A DNA stretch of 64,000 nucleotides from Oscillospiraceae bacterium. GTDB taxonomy: Bacteria; Bacillota; Clostridia; Oscillospirales; Ruminococcaceae. The stretch spans positions 372,001-436,000 of the forward strand of contig WRLY01000001.1 in assembly GCA_009776305.1 (NCBI GenBank), written 5' to 3'. Made by a program: the position numbers and the translations under genes. The notes under the pieces were generated by a model, which was given only the letters and a program-made list of their open reading frames with translations, was not told the origin of the DNA and did not search any database. Below are positions 32,574-41,693 of this stretch, one piece after another; position 1 is the stretch's first letter; each line of letters opens with the position of its first letter.

Positions 32574-33756
32574 TATATTTCGGAATATTTGGCGGAATAT
32601 ATTCCGCAGTAGAACCCGCTCAATTCTGACCATGTCGGGAATCGCCGTCGGGGCGTTTGCGGTTGCGCTCATTTCGCAAATCAGCGCAACGGGGGCGGGA
32701 CAGGTTTCGGTACTTCTTGAAAACATGGGAATAAACACGGTATTGGTACAGTCAAAACAAACCAATGCGGCGGCGCGGCTGACAGACCGTGACATTACCG
32801 CGCTGAACGCAATTAACGGAGTGGCTCAAGCCATGCCGTTAATGTCTGCCAACGCCAGAGCCGAGATTCTGCAAAAAAGTCTGTCCTGCCTTGTGTGGGG
32901 GATTAACGGCGAGGCTAAGGAAATTATTTCGCTTAGAGCCTTGCACGGGCGGCTGATTGATGCGCGGGACACAGTTTCGGGGGCGCGGGTTTGTGTAATT
33001 GATGAGGATATAGCCCGAAAAACCTACGGAAGAAGTAACATAGTGGGTAAAAAAATAAATCTGCTCATTGGCGGCGAGTACCGTGAATTCGAGGTAATCG
33101 GCGTGGCAAGCTCGGGTTTAAGTGTGCTTCAGTCAGCGCTGGCGGGGATTATTCCCGATTTTGTTTATATACCTTTTTCCACTATGCAGGAGCTTACGGG
33201 GCGCAAAACCTATGATAAAATAGCGGTTTTGCTGAACGATAATGCCGACGACGGCGTTACGGGGAGAATCGAGCTAAAGCTTGGCGGTTCGGGGGACACA
33301 GGCGCAAACAGTGGGGAGTTGATAGCGTCGAATCTTTTGCAACAGAAAAATCAACTTAGAGGCATTATGGGGACAGTGACCCTTGCCCTTTCTGTAATCG
33401 CGGGGATTTCACTGTTTGTTGCAGGCTTGACTGTTATGACCACCATGCTTGTCAGCGTAAACGAGCGCACACGGGAAATAGGGATTAAAAAATCCGTAGG
33501 CGCGGGGAATTTTGATATCATGCGGGAATTCTTAACCGAAAGCGCACTTTTATCCTTTATGGGGAGCGCGGCGGGTTCGCTTATGGCTTTATTGGTTTCG
33601 TTTACAGGTTGCAGAATTTTGGGATTGGACTTTTTGTTCAGTTTCGGGAGGTTCTTGTCGCCGGTGCTGTTTTCCTTGTTTTTAGGAGGGGTTTTCGGGG
33701 CTTACCCCGCACTGAAGGCGGCTAATATGAATCCCATAGACGCATTGCGCTCGTAG
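32560..33756 (+). CDS. MacB/FtsX-type ABC transporter permease
   Basis: 398 residues from TTG 32560, chosen because GGGGAG lies 7 bases upstream; ATG 32545 and 32554 are in frame. The N-terminal helix SILTMSGIAVGAFAVALISQ is followed by a ~200-residue extracellular MacB domain. Three C-terminal helices with the FtsX motif (ERTREIGIKKSVGA) follow, ending YPALKAANMNPIDALRS, a strongly conserved MacB ending. It overlaps the adaptor by 14 bases. Likely an exporter of peptides or lipids. Confidence 0.93.
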   Translation: MLKNNIFRNIWRNIFRSRTRSILTMSGIAVGAFAVALISQISATGAGQVSVLLENMGINTVLVQSKQTNAAARLTDRDITALNAINGVAQAMPLMSANARAEILQKSLSCLVWGINGEAKEIISLRALHGRLIDARDTVSGARVCVIDEDIARKTYGRSNIVGKKINLLIGGEYREFEVIGVASSGLSVLQSALAGIIPDFVYIPFSTMQELTGRKTYDKIAVLLNDNADDGVTGRIELKLGGSGDTGANSGELIASNLLQQKNQLRGIMGTVTLALSVIAGISLFVAGLTVMTTMLVSVNERTREIGIKKSVGAGNFDIMREFLTESALLSFMGSAAGSLMALLVSFTGCRILGLDFLFSFGRFLSPVLFSLFLGGVFGAYPALKAANMNPIDALRS

Positions 33757-33793
33757 TTATGCCATATATTGCGTGCCTGTAGTAGAATTTCCC

Positions 33794-33823
33794 TTGACAA
33801 ATGCAGTTATTATATAGTATAAT
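33794..33823 (+). promoter_or_regulatory. Promoter of the envelope gene group
   Basis: TTGACA (33794-33799), 18 bp, TATAAT (33818-33823), ahead of the small membrane protein at 33946. Confidence 0.7.
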
Positions 33824-33826
33824 TAT

Positions 33827-33930
33827 AACAGAATCGAAAAGCACAGCGTTTTCACCGCCCAAGCGGCACAGATTCTGTTTCAAATAGGCGGAGGATATCG
33901 GCGTCGAAGTTATCCGATAGCAATATTATT
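33827..33930 (+). promoter_or_regulatory. Structured leader with nested inverted repeats
   Basis: Starts within a few bases of the predicted transcription start. AACAGAATC (33827-33835) pairs with GATTCTGTT (33871-33879), enclosing a GC-rich segment. A second hairpin, ATCGG with CCGAT, follows before the ribosome site. No known riboswitch class was recognised. Confidence 0.4.
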
Positions 33931-33945
33931 AAGAGGAACGCGTTT

Positions 33946-34251
33946 ATGCGGTGTAAATCATTTAAGGTTGTCGCGATTGTTATAGCTGTATTGGTTGCCT
34001 TGATTTTAATTGCGGCTGCGGCGTTTACTGCGGTTGTGTTGATTTCGGCGGGCTTACTGTCGGTTTTTGCGGCGCTCGGCTCTATAATAGGACTGCTCGG
34101 CGCTGTCGCATCTGATTTGTCGCCGCCGGCAATGCTCTTTACGGGCTTTTTTTTCGTGTTTGCGGCACTTTCAATATGCACTGCCCTTTATATACTCTGC
34201 CCAAAAGGCGTAAGATACCTTAGCTCGGTAACGGACAATATTTTCGGTTAA
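33946..34251 (+). CDS. Small membrane protein, unknown
   Basis: 101 residues from ATG 33946, AGAGGA 8 bases upstream. Three hydrophobic helices (VVAIVIAVLVALILIAAAAF, LLSVFAALGSIIGLLGAVA and MLFTGFFFVFAALSICTALY) and a short tail. It is 6 bases ahead of the DUF4097-like gene, which suggests a two-gene unit in the envelope. No family name. Confidence 0.75.
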   Translation: MRCKSFKVVAIVIAVLVALILIAAAAFTAVVLISAGLLSVFAALGSIIGLLGAVASDLSPPAMLFTGFFFVFAALSICTALYILCPKGVRYLSSVTDNIFG

Positions 34252-34257
34252 ATTTAT

Positions 34258-35070
34258 ATGAAACGTGTAAATATAAAAATTCGGGACGGCAAAAGCCGCG
34301 CTGTTATGCTTTTATGGCTTTTTATTTTATTGTCGTTTATTTTCGGTGGAGCGGCTTTAGTCAGCCAGCATTTGGCGGTTCACACATTCGGTTGGACTTC
34401 CACGGTTTACAGAGAGCGGCGCGAGATTGTTTCAGAGCTGTATTTAAGCATAAATTCAGCCGATATACCTCTTGAGGTTTACACCTACGACGGTGCTGAA
34501 ATAATTATTGAATACACAGGTGCGGACGCGCTTGTCATTGAGCGGGACGAATACGGGCTTAAAATAGGGCGCGACGAAGATTTTAAGCTTTCGCTGTTCA
34601 GCCGGGACAAGCTGAATTATAAAATGCAGGTTTGGCTTCCTGATGTAAACTACAGGGAAATAAGGCTTATGTCGGCTTCGGGGGATATTTCAGCCCGAAA
34701 TGTGAGAGCTGATTCTTTAATCGTAACTTCCCGTCTCGGAGATATAAGTCTTTTCGCACCGGAGGGAATTACCGACGCCGTAACGTTGCGGGGTTCTGTC
34801 TATGTTGAGTTTATTGATTTCAATGCGCCTTTTTTCATTGAGACCGATTCGGGAGACGTGAGGATTATTATGTCGGAGAATGAGAGCCACGGCGTTAAGC
34901 TTGACTTCCTTACATATCGGGGAAGATTCACCTCTGACTTTTTCCGCAGGGAATATGACGGACACCAAGGGGACTTATACCTGTCAACAGGTGAAAACCC
35001 AATTCAGTTTACAGTGAATACTATCACGGGAAACCTTGATTTTCATAAAAGAACAGAAAACACAGAGTAA
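34258..35070 (+). CDS. Membrane-anchored DUF4097-like beta-helix protein
   Basis: 270 residues. One N-terminal membrane helix (MLLWLFILLSFIFGGAALV), then a repetitive beta domain that alternates short strands (IRLMSASGDISARNVRAD, SLIVTSRLGDISLFAPEG, FFIETDSGDVRIIM). This is the DUF4097/DUF4098 pattern found in putative adhesins and stress-related proteins. It sits on the outer face of the membrane. It follows the small membrane protein by 6 bases. Confidence 0.8.
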   Translation: MKRVNIKIRDGKSRAVMLLWLFILLSFIFGGAALVSQHLAVHTFGWTSTVYRERREIVSELYLSINSADIPLEVYTYDGAEIIIEYTGADALVIERDEYGLKIGRDEDFKLSLFSRDKLNYKMQVWLPDVNYREIRLMSASGDISARNVRADSLIVTSRLGDISLFAPEGITDAVTLRGSVYVEFIDFNAPFFIETDSGDVRIIMSENESHGVKLDFLTYRGRFTSDFFRREYDGHQGDLYLSTGENPIQFTVNTITGNLDFHKRTENTE

Positions 35071-35092
35071 AACCTGTTTAGAAGGAGTGTAA

Positions 35093-36049
35093 ATGCTCTC
35101 TGTAATCATTCCCTCTTTTAACGAGGGGGAGAACATAAGAAGAATCGCCGGCGTTTTAAGCTCTCTTTTAACCGCTGAAAAAATCCCTTATGAGCTGATT
35201 TTTGTTGATGATGGTTCGACCGACATAACCTGGCGGGAGATTTCTTTGCTTTCAGAGGAAGAAGAGGGAATAAGAGGGGTAAGATTCTCCAGAAATTTCG
35301 GCAAAGAGGGGGCAATTTTCGCGGGACTTCAAAAAGCAGGGGGAGAAGTCGCCGTAGTCATAGACTGCGACCTGCAACACCCGCCCGAGCTTATTTCTGA
35401 AATGTATAGGTTATGGAAAAACGGCGCTGAAGTAGTGGAAGCAGTCAAGCGCAACAGGGGCAAAGAGGGATTGTTTTACAAGCTGTTCGCTAAGTTGTTT
35501 TACAGAGCAATGCGGGTCGCCGACGATAATATGGAGCTTGACCGCGCCAGCGATTTCAAGTTGCTGGACAGAAAGGTTATAAACGCTTTGCTTGCGATGC
35601 CGGAGCGGATTACCTTTTTCAGGGCGCTGTCAAGCTGGGTAGGTTTCCGGCGGGAATGTATAGCGTTTGATGTGCGTCCCCGTGAAAAAGGCAACACCAA
35701 GTGGAGCTTTGGTAAATTATTCTCGTTTGCCCTTTCAAACCTCACCAGTTTCACCAATTTTCCAATGCAGTTAATGACCGTTGGGGGGCTTGTGTTTTTT
35801 GTTTTCGCCTGTGTTTTGGGTGCGAATACCCTCGTTAATTACTTCAGCGGAACGTCGGAGGAGGGTTTTTCGACGGTTATTCTGCTGATTTTGATTATCG
35901 GCGCGTTCATTATGTTTGGTCTCGGCATAATAGGCTATTATATCAGCAAAATTTACGAGGAAATAAAATTCAGACCGCGATATATTATTACCAATGAAGT
36001 CGGGGAATCCCCGAACAACAATAACACTAAAAAACAGATAGAAAATTAA
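35093..36049 (+). CDS. GtrB/DPM1-like family 2 glycosyltransferase
   Basis: 318 residues. GT-A domain with VIIPSFNEGENI at the start, FVDDGSTDITW near residue 40 and the metal motif in VVIDCDLQHPPELI near 97; DRASDFKLLDRKV and RPREKGNTKWSF follow. Two C-terminal helices (235-257 and about 265-290) anchor it. The family moves sugars from NDP-sugar to polyprenyl phosphate; UDP-glucose from GalU could be the donor. AAGGAG precedes ATG 35093. It lies 35 bases upstream of the YfhO gene, a typical pairing for lipid-linked sugar transfer. Confidence 0.94.
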   Translation: MLSVIIPSFNEGENIRRIAGVLSSLLTAEKIPYELIFVDDGSTDITWREISLLSEEEEGIRGVRFSRNFGKEGAIFAGLQKAGGEVAVVIDCDLQHPPELISEMYRLWKNGAEVVEAVKRNRGKEGLFYKLFAKLFYRAMRVADDNMELDRASDFKLLDRKVINALLAMPERITFFRALSSWVGFRRECIAFDVRPREKGNTKWSFGKLFSFALSNLTSFTNFPMQLMTVGGLVFFVFACVLGANTLVNYFSGTSEEGFSTVILLILIIGAFIMFGLGIIGYYISKIYEEIKFRPRYIITNEVGESPNNNNTKKQIEN

Positions 36050-36084
36050 AGCGGCGGCAAGTAAGAGTGAAAGGAAATCCTGTT

Positions 36085-39000
36085 ATGGAAAACGGGCAAA
36101 TCAGAAAAACTAAATCTATGAAGAAACTATTGAACAAGCCCATAAACTGGCTGTTTAAAGAAAACCCGTTTTATTTGGCGGCGTTTTTTCTGCCGGCGGG
36201 GATTTTGCTTACCTCTTATATCATTTTCGGGATTTTCCCCGTAGGGCAGAGGTCGGTGCTTGCGCTCGACATGAACGCGCAGTATGTTTATTATTTCGAC
36301 TACATGCACGATGTTTTCAGAGGACAGGAAAGCTTATTTTATTCCTGGAGCAGGAATCTTTCGGGTGAGTTTTTCGGAATCATCGGCTATTATTTGGCAA
36401 GTCCGTTTAATTTCCTCGTATGGATTTTCCCGAGAGAATACATAACCGAGGGGCTTTTGACCATGATTTTGGTGAAAGTCGGGGCAATCGGCGTCACTAC
36501 GGCGGTATATTTGAAACGGGGACGCGGGCTTTCGACGGGGACTACGATTATTTTCTCCATGATGTACGCTCTTTGCTCCTACACCATAGTTCAAACCATG
36601 AATCCTATGTGGTTAGACGGCGTAATGGCTTTGCCGCTCATCATATACGGCGTGGAATCATTGGTCAGGCACGGACGGTTCAGACTGCTTACGGTCTGGC
36701 TTGCGTATAGTTTTATAACCTGTTTTTATATCGGGTACATGCTCGGAATTTTTACGGCTTTATATTTTGTCTGTTATCTTATTTCAAGTCGCTCTACTGA
36801 AAAGTTAGACCGCAGCGGGGTTATGGCAAGGGTGGGGATTTTCTCTGTTTCGACGGCTGCCGCGGTACTTATGTCAAGTTTTATGCTGATTCCCGTTTAC
36901 AGCTCTTTACAACTCGGTAAACTTGAATTTACAAGCCCTTTTGAAGATTCGAGCTTTTTAACAAAGTCGAATTTTAACCTTTTGGATTTAGGGGGGAAAT
37001 TGCTCCCCAACAGTTATGACACCGTAAGATGGGACGGTCTGCCGTTCCTTTACTGCGGTGTTTTGGCGGTTATTTTAGCCCCTTTGTTTTTCCTCGCGGG
37101 CAAGGAAAAAATCGTATCAATGAAAAAAAGACTAACAGGTGCGATTTTGCTGTTGACTTTGGTTCTTTTCATGTATATTACGCCGATTGACACGCTTATG
37201 CACGGCGGTCAGGTTCCCAACTGGTTGCCTTACCGCTACAGCTTTATAATTTCATTTTTGCTTATGGCGTGGGGGGCGGAAGTCTTTGAGAAAATAAGCG
37301 CCTATTCCCGCAGGGCAATCGGTTTTTCGGCGTTGGCGTTTTTCGGGCTGTTCATTCTGCTTGAAAGCAGGGATACCTTTGCCCCTCAACTCGGAGACAA
37401 CGGCAGGGAGCTACTTGACGGTGTAACGGTGATTGTTCCCGCCATACTGTTTTTAGCGGTTTTTGCAATACTCTTAATCCTCAAAGACCATAAGCTGTTG
37501 CGTAATAAAAAACGGGTTTTCTGCCTTGTTATCGGCGTTATAGTATTTAGCGAACTGCTTTACAGCACCTATGCGTCCATTATTAAGCAGAATGTGGATA
37601 TAACCTATTCAACCCGTGAGTCCTACGTTGATTTTGTCATTCCCTTGAGGAAAAAGGTAGCCGAAATAAGAACCGAGGACGACGGCTTTTACCGTATGGA
37701 GAAAAACTTTTTCCGCGCGGTAAACGACCCGATGGCGCTTAATATGTATGGTCTTTCCCACAGCTCCAGTATGCTTAACGACAAGGTTATAGCCTTACTC
37801 GGACAGCTCGGCATGACCTCAAAAGGTCATTACACCCGTTACAGCGGTGCAACCCCGATTATTGACGACCTGTTCGGGGTAAAGTATATTTTCTCCCACG
37901 AGGTTTATGAGCTCGGCGGAAAAATCAGCGAAGGCAACCTTGAAGTTGAGAATAACCAGGACGCCATGCCGCTTGCTTATTTAACCGACCCCGCACTGAA
38001 GTTTCTCAGTTTCGCGGACGACCCCAACGATTATTCAACGAATGAAATCAATGTTTTTAATCATCAGAACAGCTTGGTTTCTGCTATGTTGGGCGAGGAC
38101 AGAATCGTTGACTATATAAGGCTTATTGAAAGCAGATATATTCAAAAAGAAACCGAGAACTTAATCGAGGGAACAGGACCGGGCGGTCATTATTCTTATA
38201 CCGTAACCAACTCAGGCGCGGACGCTAAGGTTCGATATAACATTATGGCGCAAGCCGACGGCGAAATTTTTATGTGGTTGCCGTCCGATTACGAGAGAAG
38301 GCTCAATGTTTGGGTCAACCGCAATGTCGGCAACCGCGAGGTCAACGAATGGAAAGGCAATTACTTTGAGTTTGACGATTATTGCATAAAAAGCTTGGGC
38401 GAATTTTCAAGGGGCGAGCGATTTTCGGTTACGTTGACGCTTACTAAAGGGGATTTATTCTACAAAGACGCGTTTTTCGCCTATATAGACAGGAGCGTTT
38501 ACCTGCCCGCACTTGAAAGGCTTCACGCCATGAACGCCGATACGGTGGTCACAAAGACTTCTCCAACAAGTTTAAGAATAGAAACGTCTTCCGACGTTGA
38601 AAGACTGCTGTTTACCACTATTCCCGCAGAGCCGGGCTGGACAGTAACTGTAAATGGCGTCAGAACACGGTACTTTGAGGTTTTAGACTCGCTGATTGCC
38701 GTTACGCTCCCTGCCGGAAATAATGTTGTGGAAATGAAATTTACCCCTTCAGGGTATCCTATTGCGATGTTTATGACCATCGCGGGATTGATTGTGTTTA
38801 CGCTGTTTTGTCTGCTGCATTTAAAGCTGAAAAAGGAACGGGAAGCCCTTGGTCAAACCGGTGATGGCGCAGACGAAACGGGTTTTGACGATAACAAGAA
38901 CATCAACGTTAAATATAACACGGAAGAGCCGCAATATAAGCAAACTGAAGAAACAGAAGAATTGCGAAGAGCTGAAACGCAAACCCATCTTCCTGAAACA

Positions 39001-40134
39001 GAACCCATAATCGAAGACTACGAAGAACTCAAAGACGAATACGAAGATGAATCCGAGGAATGGGACTTTGACGACGCAGAGGCAGATGATGAAGTGTTTG
39101 GGATTATGAGCGATGATGAAAGCCATGAATCAGACCAACCGGAAGAGCTTGAAGAAACTGAAGAATCGGAAGAAACTGAAGATTGGGACTTTGGCGGTGC
39201 GGGGGCAGATGAGGATGCGTTCGGTATTATGAGTGATGATGAAAGTTATGAACAGGACGAATCGGAAGAGTTTGAAGGGCTCGAAGAATTTGACGAATTT
39301 GATGAATTTGATGAATTTGAAGAACCCGATGAATCCGATGAGCCTGATGAGTTCGACGAGTTAATCTTAGGCAGGGAAGAAAGCCTTCAAAGTATAATAG
39401 AAGATTTTCAGGCAATCAATGAGGAGCTTGACCCAGAGGAAACCAAAACTTCGGAAATTCAGCAGGCGCAGTTAGCCGAGCAACAGGCGGAACAGCAACG
39501 GCAGGCGCAGTTAGCGGAGCAGTGGGCTGAACAGCAACGGCAAGCGCAGTTAGCGGAGCAGTGGGCTGAACAGCAACGGCAAGCGCAGTTAGCCGAGCAA
39601 CAGGCGGAACAGCAACGACAAGCGCAGTGGGCGGAACAGCAACGGCAGGCACAGTTAGCCGAGCAACAGGCGGAACAGCAACGGCAGGTGCAGTTAGCGC
39701 AGCAACAGGCTGAACAGCAACGGCAGGTGCAGTTAGCGCAGCAACAGGCTGAACAGCAACGGCAGGCACAGTTAGCCGAGCAACAGGCTGAACAGCAACG
39801 GCAACAGGCGTATTTGCAACAACAAGCTTATCAAAGACAACAGGCGCAGCAGAGATTTTACGAACAGGCATTCGGGGAACGCCCGCCGCAACCCGAACAG
39901 CCTGTACGCGAATGGTATGAAGAACCTGTTTCAACGCCCGAACATATTCAGGGATACCATAGCCATGACCCCGACAATCTCAGCCAACGCCATACGGTGA
40001 CAAATGATGATTATAATCGGGAAGAACACAACGAGCATGACCCTGCGAGTGAGAAACAGGCGGATTTCCTTAAAATATTCGATGAAATTGCCAAAATGAA
40101 TCAACCCGGACATAATTCGGGCATCGAAGGGTAA
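36085..40134 (+). CDS. YfhO-family membrane protein with long acidic and Gln-rich tail
   Basis: 1,349 residues from ATG 36085 (AAGGA 9 bases upstream; GTG 36067 is in frame). The first ~900 are the YfhO family: many helices and conserved motifs GQRSVLALDMNAQY, NPMWLDGVMALPLI and NWLPYRYSFI, then an extracellular domain ending in TIPAEPGWTVTVNG and a last helix. YfhO proteins glycosylate lipoteichoic acid or related polymers. The final ~430 residues are extra: an acidic zone rich in Asp and Glu (two WDFDDAEAD-like units and FDEFDEFDEF), then a Gln/Ala/Glu coiled coil with about ten 13-residue units (QQAEQQRQAQLAE). The tail would be cytoplasmic. It is preceded by the GT2 gene; the two probably work together. 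Confidence 0.88.
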   Translation: MENGQIRKTKSMKKLLNKPINWLFKENPFYLAAFFLPAGILLTSYIIFGIFPVGQRSVLALDMNAQYVYYFDYMHDVFRGQESLFYSWSRNLSGEFFGIIGYYLASPFNFLVWIFPREYITEGLLTMILVKVGAIGVTTAVYLKRGRGLSTGTTIIFSMMYALCSYTIVQTMNPMWLDGVMALPLIIYGVESLVRHGRFRLLTVWLAYSFITCFYIGYMLGIFTALYFVCYLISSRSTEKLDRSGVMARVGIFSVSTAAAVLMSSFMLIPVYSSLQLGKLEFTSPFEDSSFLTKSNFNLLDLGGKLLPNSYDTVRWDGLPFLYCGVLAVILAPLFFLAGKEKIVSMKKRLTGAILLLTLVLFMYITPIDTLMHGGQVPNWLPYRYSFIISFLLMAWGAEVFEKISAYSRRAIGFSALAFFGLFILLESRDTFAPQLGDNGRELLDGVTVIVPAILFLAVFAILLILKDHKLLRNKKRVFCLVIGVIVFSELLYSTYASIIKQNVDITYSTRESYVDFVIPLRKKVAEIRTEDDGFYRMEKNFFRAVNDPMALNMYGLSHSSSMLNDKVIALLGQLGMTSKGHYTRYSGATPIIDDLFGVKYIFSHEVYELGGKISEGNLEVENNQDAMPLAYLTDPALKFLSFADDPNDYSTNEINVFNHQNSLVSAMLGEDRIVDYIRLIESRYIQKETENLIEGTGPGGHYSYTVTNSGADAKVRYNIMAQADGEIFMWLPSDYERRLNVWVNRNVGNREVNEWKGNYFEFDDYCIKSLGEFSRGERFSVTLTLTKGDLFYKDAFFAYIDRSVYLPALERLHAMNADTVVTKTSPTSLRIETSSDVERLLFTTIPAEPGWTVTVNGVRTRYFEVLDSLIAVTLPAGNNVVEMKFTPSGYPIAMFMTIAGLIVFTLFCLLHLKLKKEREALGQTGDGADETGFDDNKNINVKYNTEEPQYKQTEETEELRRAETQTHLPETEPIIEDYEELKDEYEDESEEWDFDDAEADDEVFGIMSDDESHESDQPEELEETEESEETEDWDFGGAGADEDAFGIMSDDESYEQDESEEFEGLEEFDEFDEFDEFEEPDESDEPDEFDELILGREESLQSIIEDFQAINEELDPEETKTSEIQQAQLAEQQAEQQRQAQLAEQWAEQQRQAQLAEQWAEQQRQAQLAEQQAEQQRQAQWAEQQRQAQLAEQQAEQQRQVQLAQQQAEQQRQVQLAQQQAEQQRQAQLAEQQAEQQRQQAYLQQQAYQRQQAQQRFYEQAFGERPPQPEQPVREWYEEPVSTPEHIQGYHSHDPDNLSQRHTVTNDDYNREEHNEHDPASEKQADFLKIFDEIAKMNQPGHNSGIEG
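39457..39820 (+). repeat. Tandem 39-bp repeats encoding QQAEQQRQAQLAE
   Basis: About nine units of 36-39 bp differ by a few bases (for example GCGCAGTTAGCGGAGCAGTG). They encode the coiled-coil tail of the YfhO protein. The near identity suggests recent expansion and copy-number variation. Confidence 0.8.
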
Positions 40135-40159
40135 AAGTTATAGAAAGGCACATAAAGTC

Positions 40160-40966
40160 ATGCTTTTGACTATTGACGTGGGTAACACAAATATTGTTTT
40201 TACGGTTTTCAAAGACCCTGCGCCCTTGTTTGAGTTCCGAATAAACACCGATTCCGCGAGAATGAAAGACCAGTATGCCATCATGCTAATGGATATTATG
40301 AAGTTGCGCGGCATTGCGCGGGAGAGCATAAAAGGCGCTATTATGTCTTCGGTTGTGCCTCCTGTTACAATGCAAATACGGTCGGCGGTAAGCGATTTTT
40401 TCGGGGTTGATACGCTTTTAATCGAACCGGGGCTTAAAACGGGCTTAAATATTAAAATCGACGACCCGTCATGTCTTGGTGGGGATTTGGTGTGCGGCGC
40501 TGTGGCGGCTAAGGAATTTTATAAAATGCCTTGCATAGTTATAGACTTGGGGACTATAATAAAGGTCATGGCGCTTGACAAAAGCGGGGCTTTTTTAGGT
40601 TGTGCGCTGTCTCCGGGCATCGGGATAAGCTTTGAGGCTATGGACAGAAAAACGGCGGCATTGCCTTTAGTGGACGCGGACAAAGTAGAAAAAGCAATCG
40701 GCACAAACTCGCCGGACAGCATACGCTCAGGGGTTTTAAACGGCGTGGGCTGTATGTTAGACGGGCTAATCAGCCGTTTTGAAAAGGAACTCTGTGTAAA
40801 CCCGAGTGAATGTTCAATCGTTGCCACAGGCGGCAACGCGGCTCAAATAAAGCCTTATTGCGAGCGGGATTTTGAGGTTAGCCCTTACCTTGTTTCGCAG
40901 GGACTGAGGATTATATACGAGAAAAATATGCCAAAAAATATGCCGCAAAGCGGCGAGCAAACTTAA
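40160..40966 (+). CDS. coaX: Type III pantothenate kinase
   Basis: First step of CoA synthesis. The 268 residues carry the start LLTIDVGNTNIVFTVF, the phosphate-binding SSVVPPVTM region, CLGGDLVCGAVAA (pantothenate site) and IVIDLGTIIKVMALDKSGA. In the last, the family's GTATT/GTATK becomes GTIIK, a variant worth noting although the catalytic Asp is kept. A late NGVGCMLDGLISRFE is also typical. The start ATG has AAAGG upstream. The next gene is an ECF substrate component, probably for pantothenate. Confidence 0.93.
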   Translation: MLLTIDVGNTNIVFTVFKDPAPLFEFRINTDSARMKDQYAIMLMDIMKLRGIARESIKGAIMSSVVPPVTMQIRSAVSDFFGVDTLLIEPGLKTGLNIKIDDPSCLGGDLVCGAVAAKEFYKMPCIVIDLGTIIKVMALDKSGAFLGCALSPGIGISFEAMDRKTAALPLVDADKVEKAIGTNSPDSIRSGVLNGVGCMLDGLISRFEKELCVNPSECSIVATGGNAAQIKPYCERDFEVSPYLVSQGLRIIYEKNMPKNMPQSGEQT

Positions 40967-41048
40967 ATTGACCGACCATATGACACGTTTTTGCATAAAT
41001 CGCGTTTCACCCTTTACGGGGAAACAGCACAGAAAGGAAATTTTCATT

Positions 41049-41657
41049 ATGGCAAACAACACAAAAGGCAGGGTGAGCAAAAAGACACTCATGCTGACGC
41101 AACTCGGCTTATTGACGGCAATCGTCGTCATACTGCAAATTCTCGCAATTGTTATGCGACCGCTATTCCCATTGTTCACAATTTCCCTCGTTTTGTTGCC
41201 GATTACGGTCGGTGCGGCTCTGATTGGTGTACGGGCGGGCGGCTGGCTTGGACTGGTGTTCGGGGCGTCGGTATTGATTTCAGGCGACGCCAACCTCTTT
41301 TTGGCGTTCAACGCACTGGGGGCGGTGATTACCGTACTTGTAAAAGGCTTGCTTGCGGGACTGGCGGCGGGGGCGGTTTATAAACTACTCGCTCAAAAAG
41401 GCAGAACCCTTGCGGCGGCGGCGGCAGGAATCGTCTGCCCTATTGTAAACACAGGGGTTTTCATTATCGGCTCATATCTTTTTTTCTTTCCGCTTATAAC
41501 CGAATGGGGCGAAGGGGCAGGTTTCGCAAGCAGTACGGCGTTCATTTTTATGGGATTGGTCGGTACTAACTTCCTTGTGGAATTAGGGCTGAACCTTGTA
41601 CTTATTCCTGTTATTGTCCGCCTAATTCAATACGGACAGGATAAAAGATTAGCTTAG
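41049..41657 (+). CDS. ECF transporter S component, probably pantothenate (PanT-like)
   Basis: 202 residues from ATG 41049, AAAGGA 9 bases upstream; an earlier ATG in frame would add a non-family start. Six hydrophobic helices in the order seen in ECF S proteins (LTQLGLLTAIVVILQILAIV first; AALIGVRAGGWLGLVFGA in the middle). S components bind the vitamin and borrow a shared ECF module. The gene directly follows coaX (83-base gap), which makes pantothenate the best guess; other vitamins cannot be excluded. Confidence 0.85.
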   Translation: MANNTKGRVSKKTLMLTQLGLLTAIVVILQILAIVMRPLFPLFTISLVLLPITVGAALIGVRAGGWLGLVFGASVLISGDANLFLAFNALGAVITVLVKGLLAGLAAGAVYKLLAQKGRTLAAAAAGIVCPIVNTGVFIIGSYLFFFPLITEWGEGAGFASSTAFIFMGLVGTNFLVELGLNLVLIPVIVRLIQYGQDKRLA

Positions 41658-41693
41658 AGGCTTATATATTATGACCAAAGGCGATATTAAATA

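Noticed and set aside
36238-36262. GTAGGGCAGAGGTCGG looked like a copy of the palindromic repeat inside the YfhO gene
   Set aside because: It encodes the conserved YfhO motif GQRSVLALD, and no arm or centre follows, so the match is chance.
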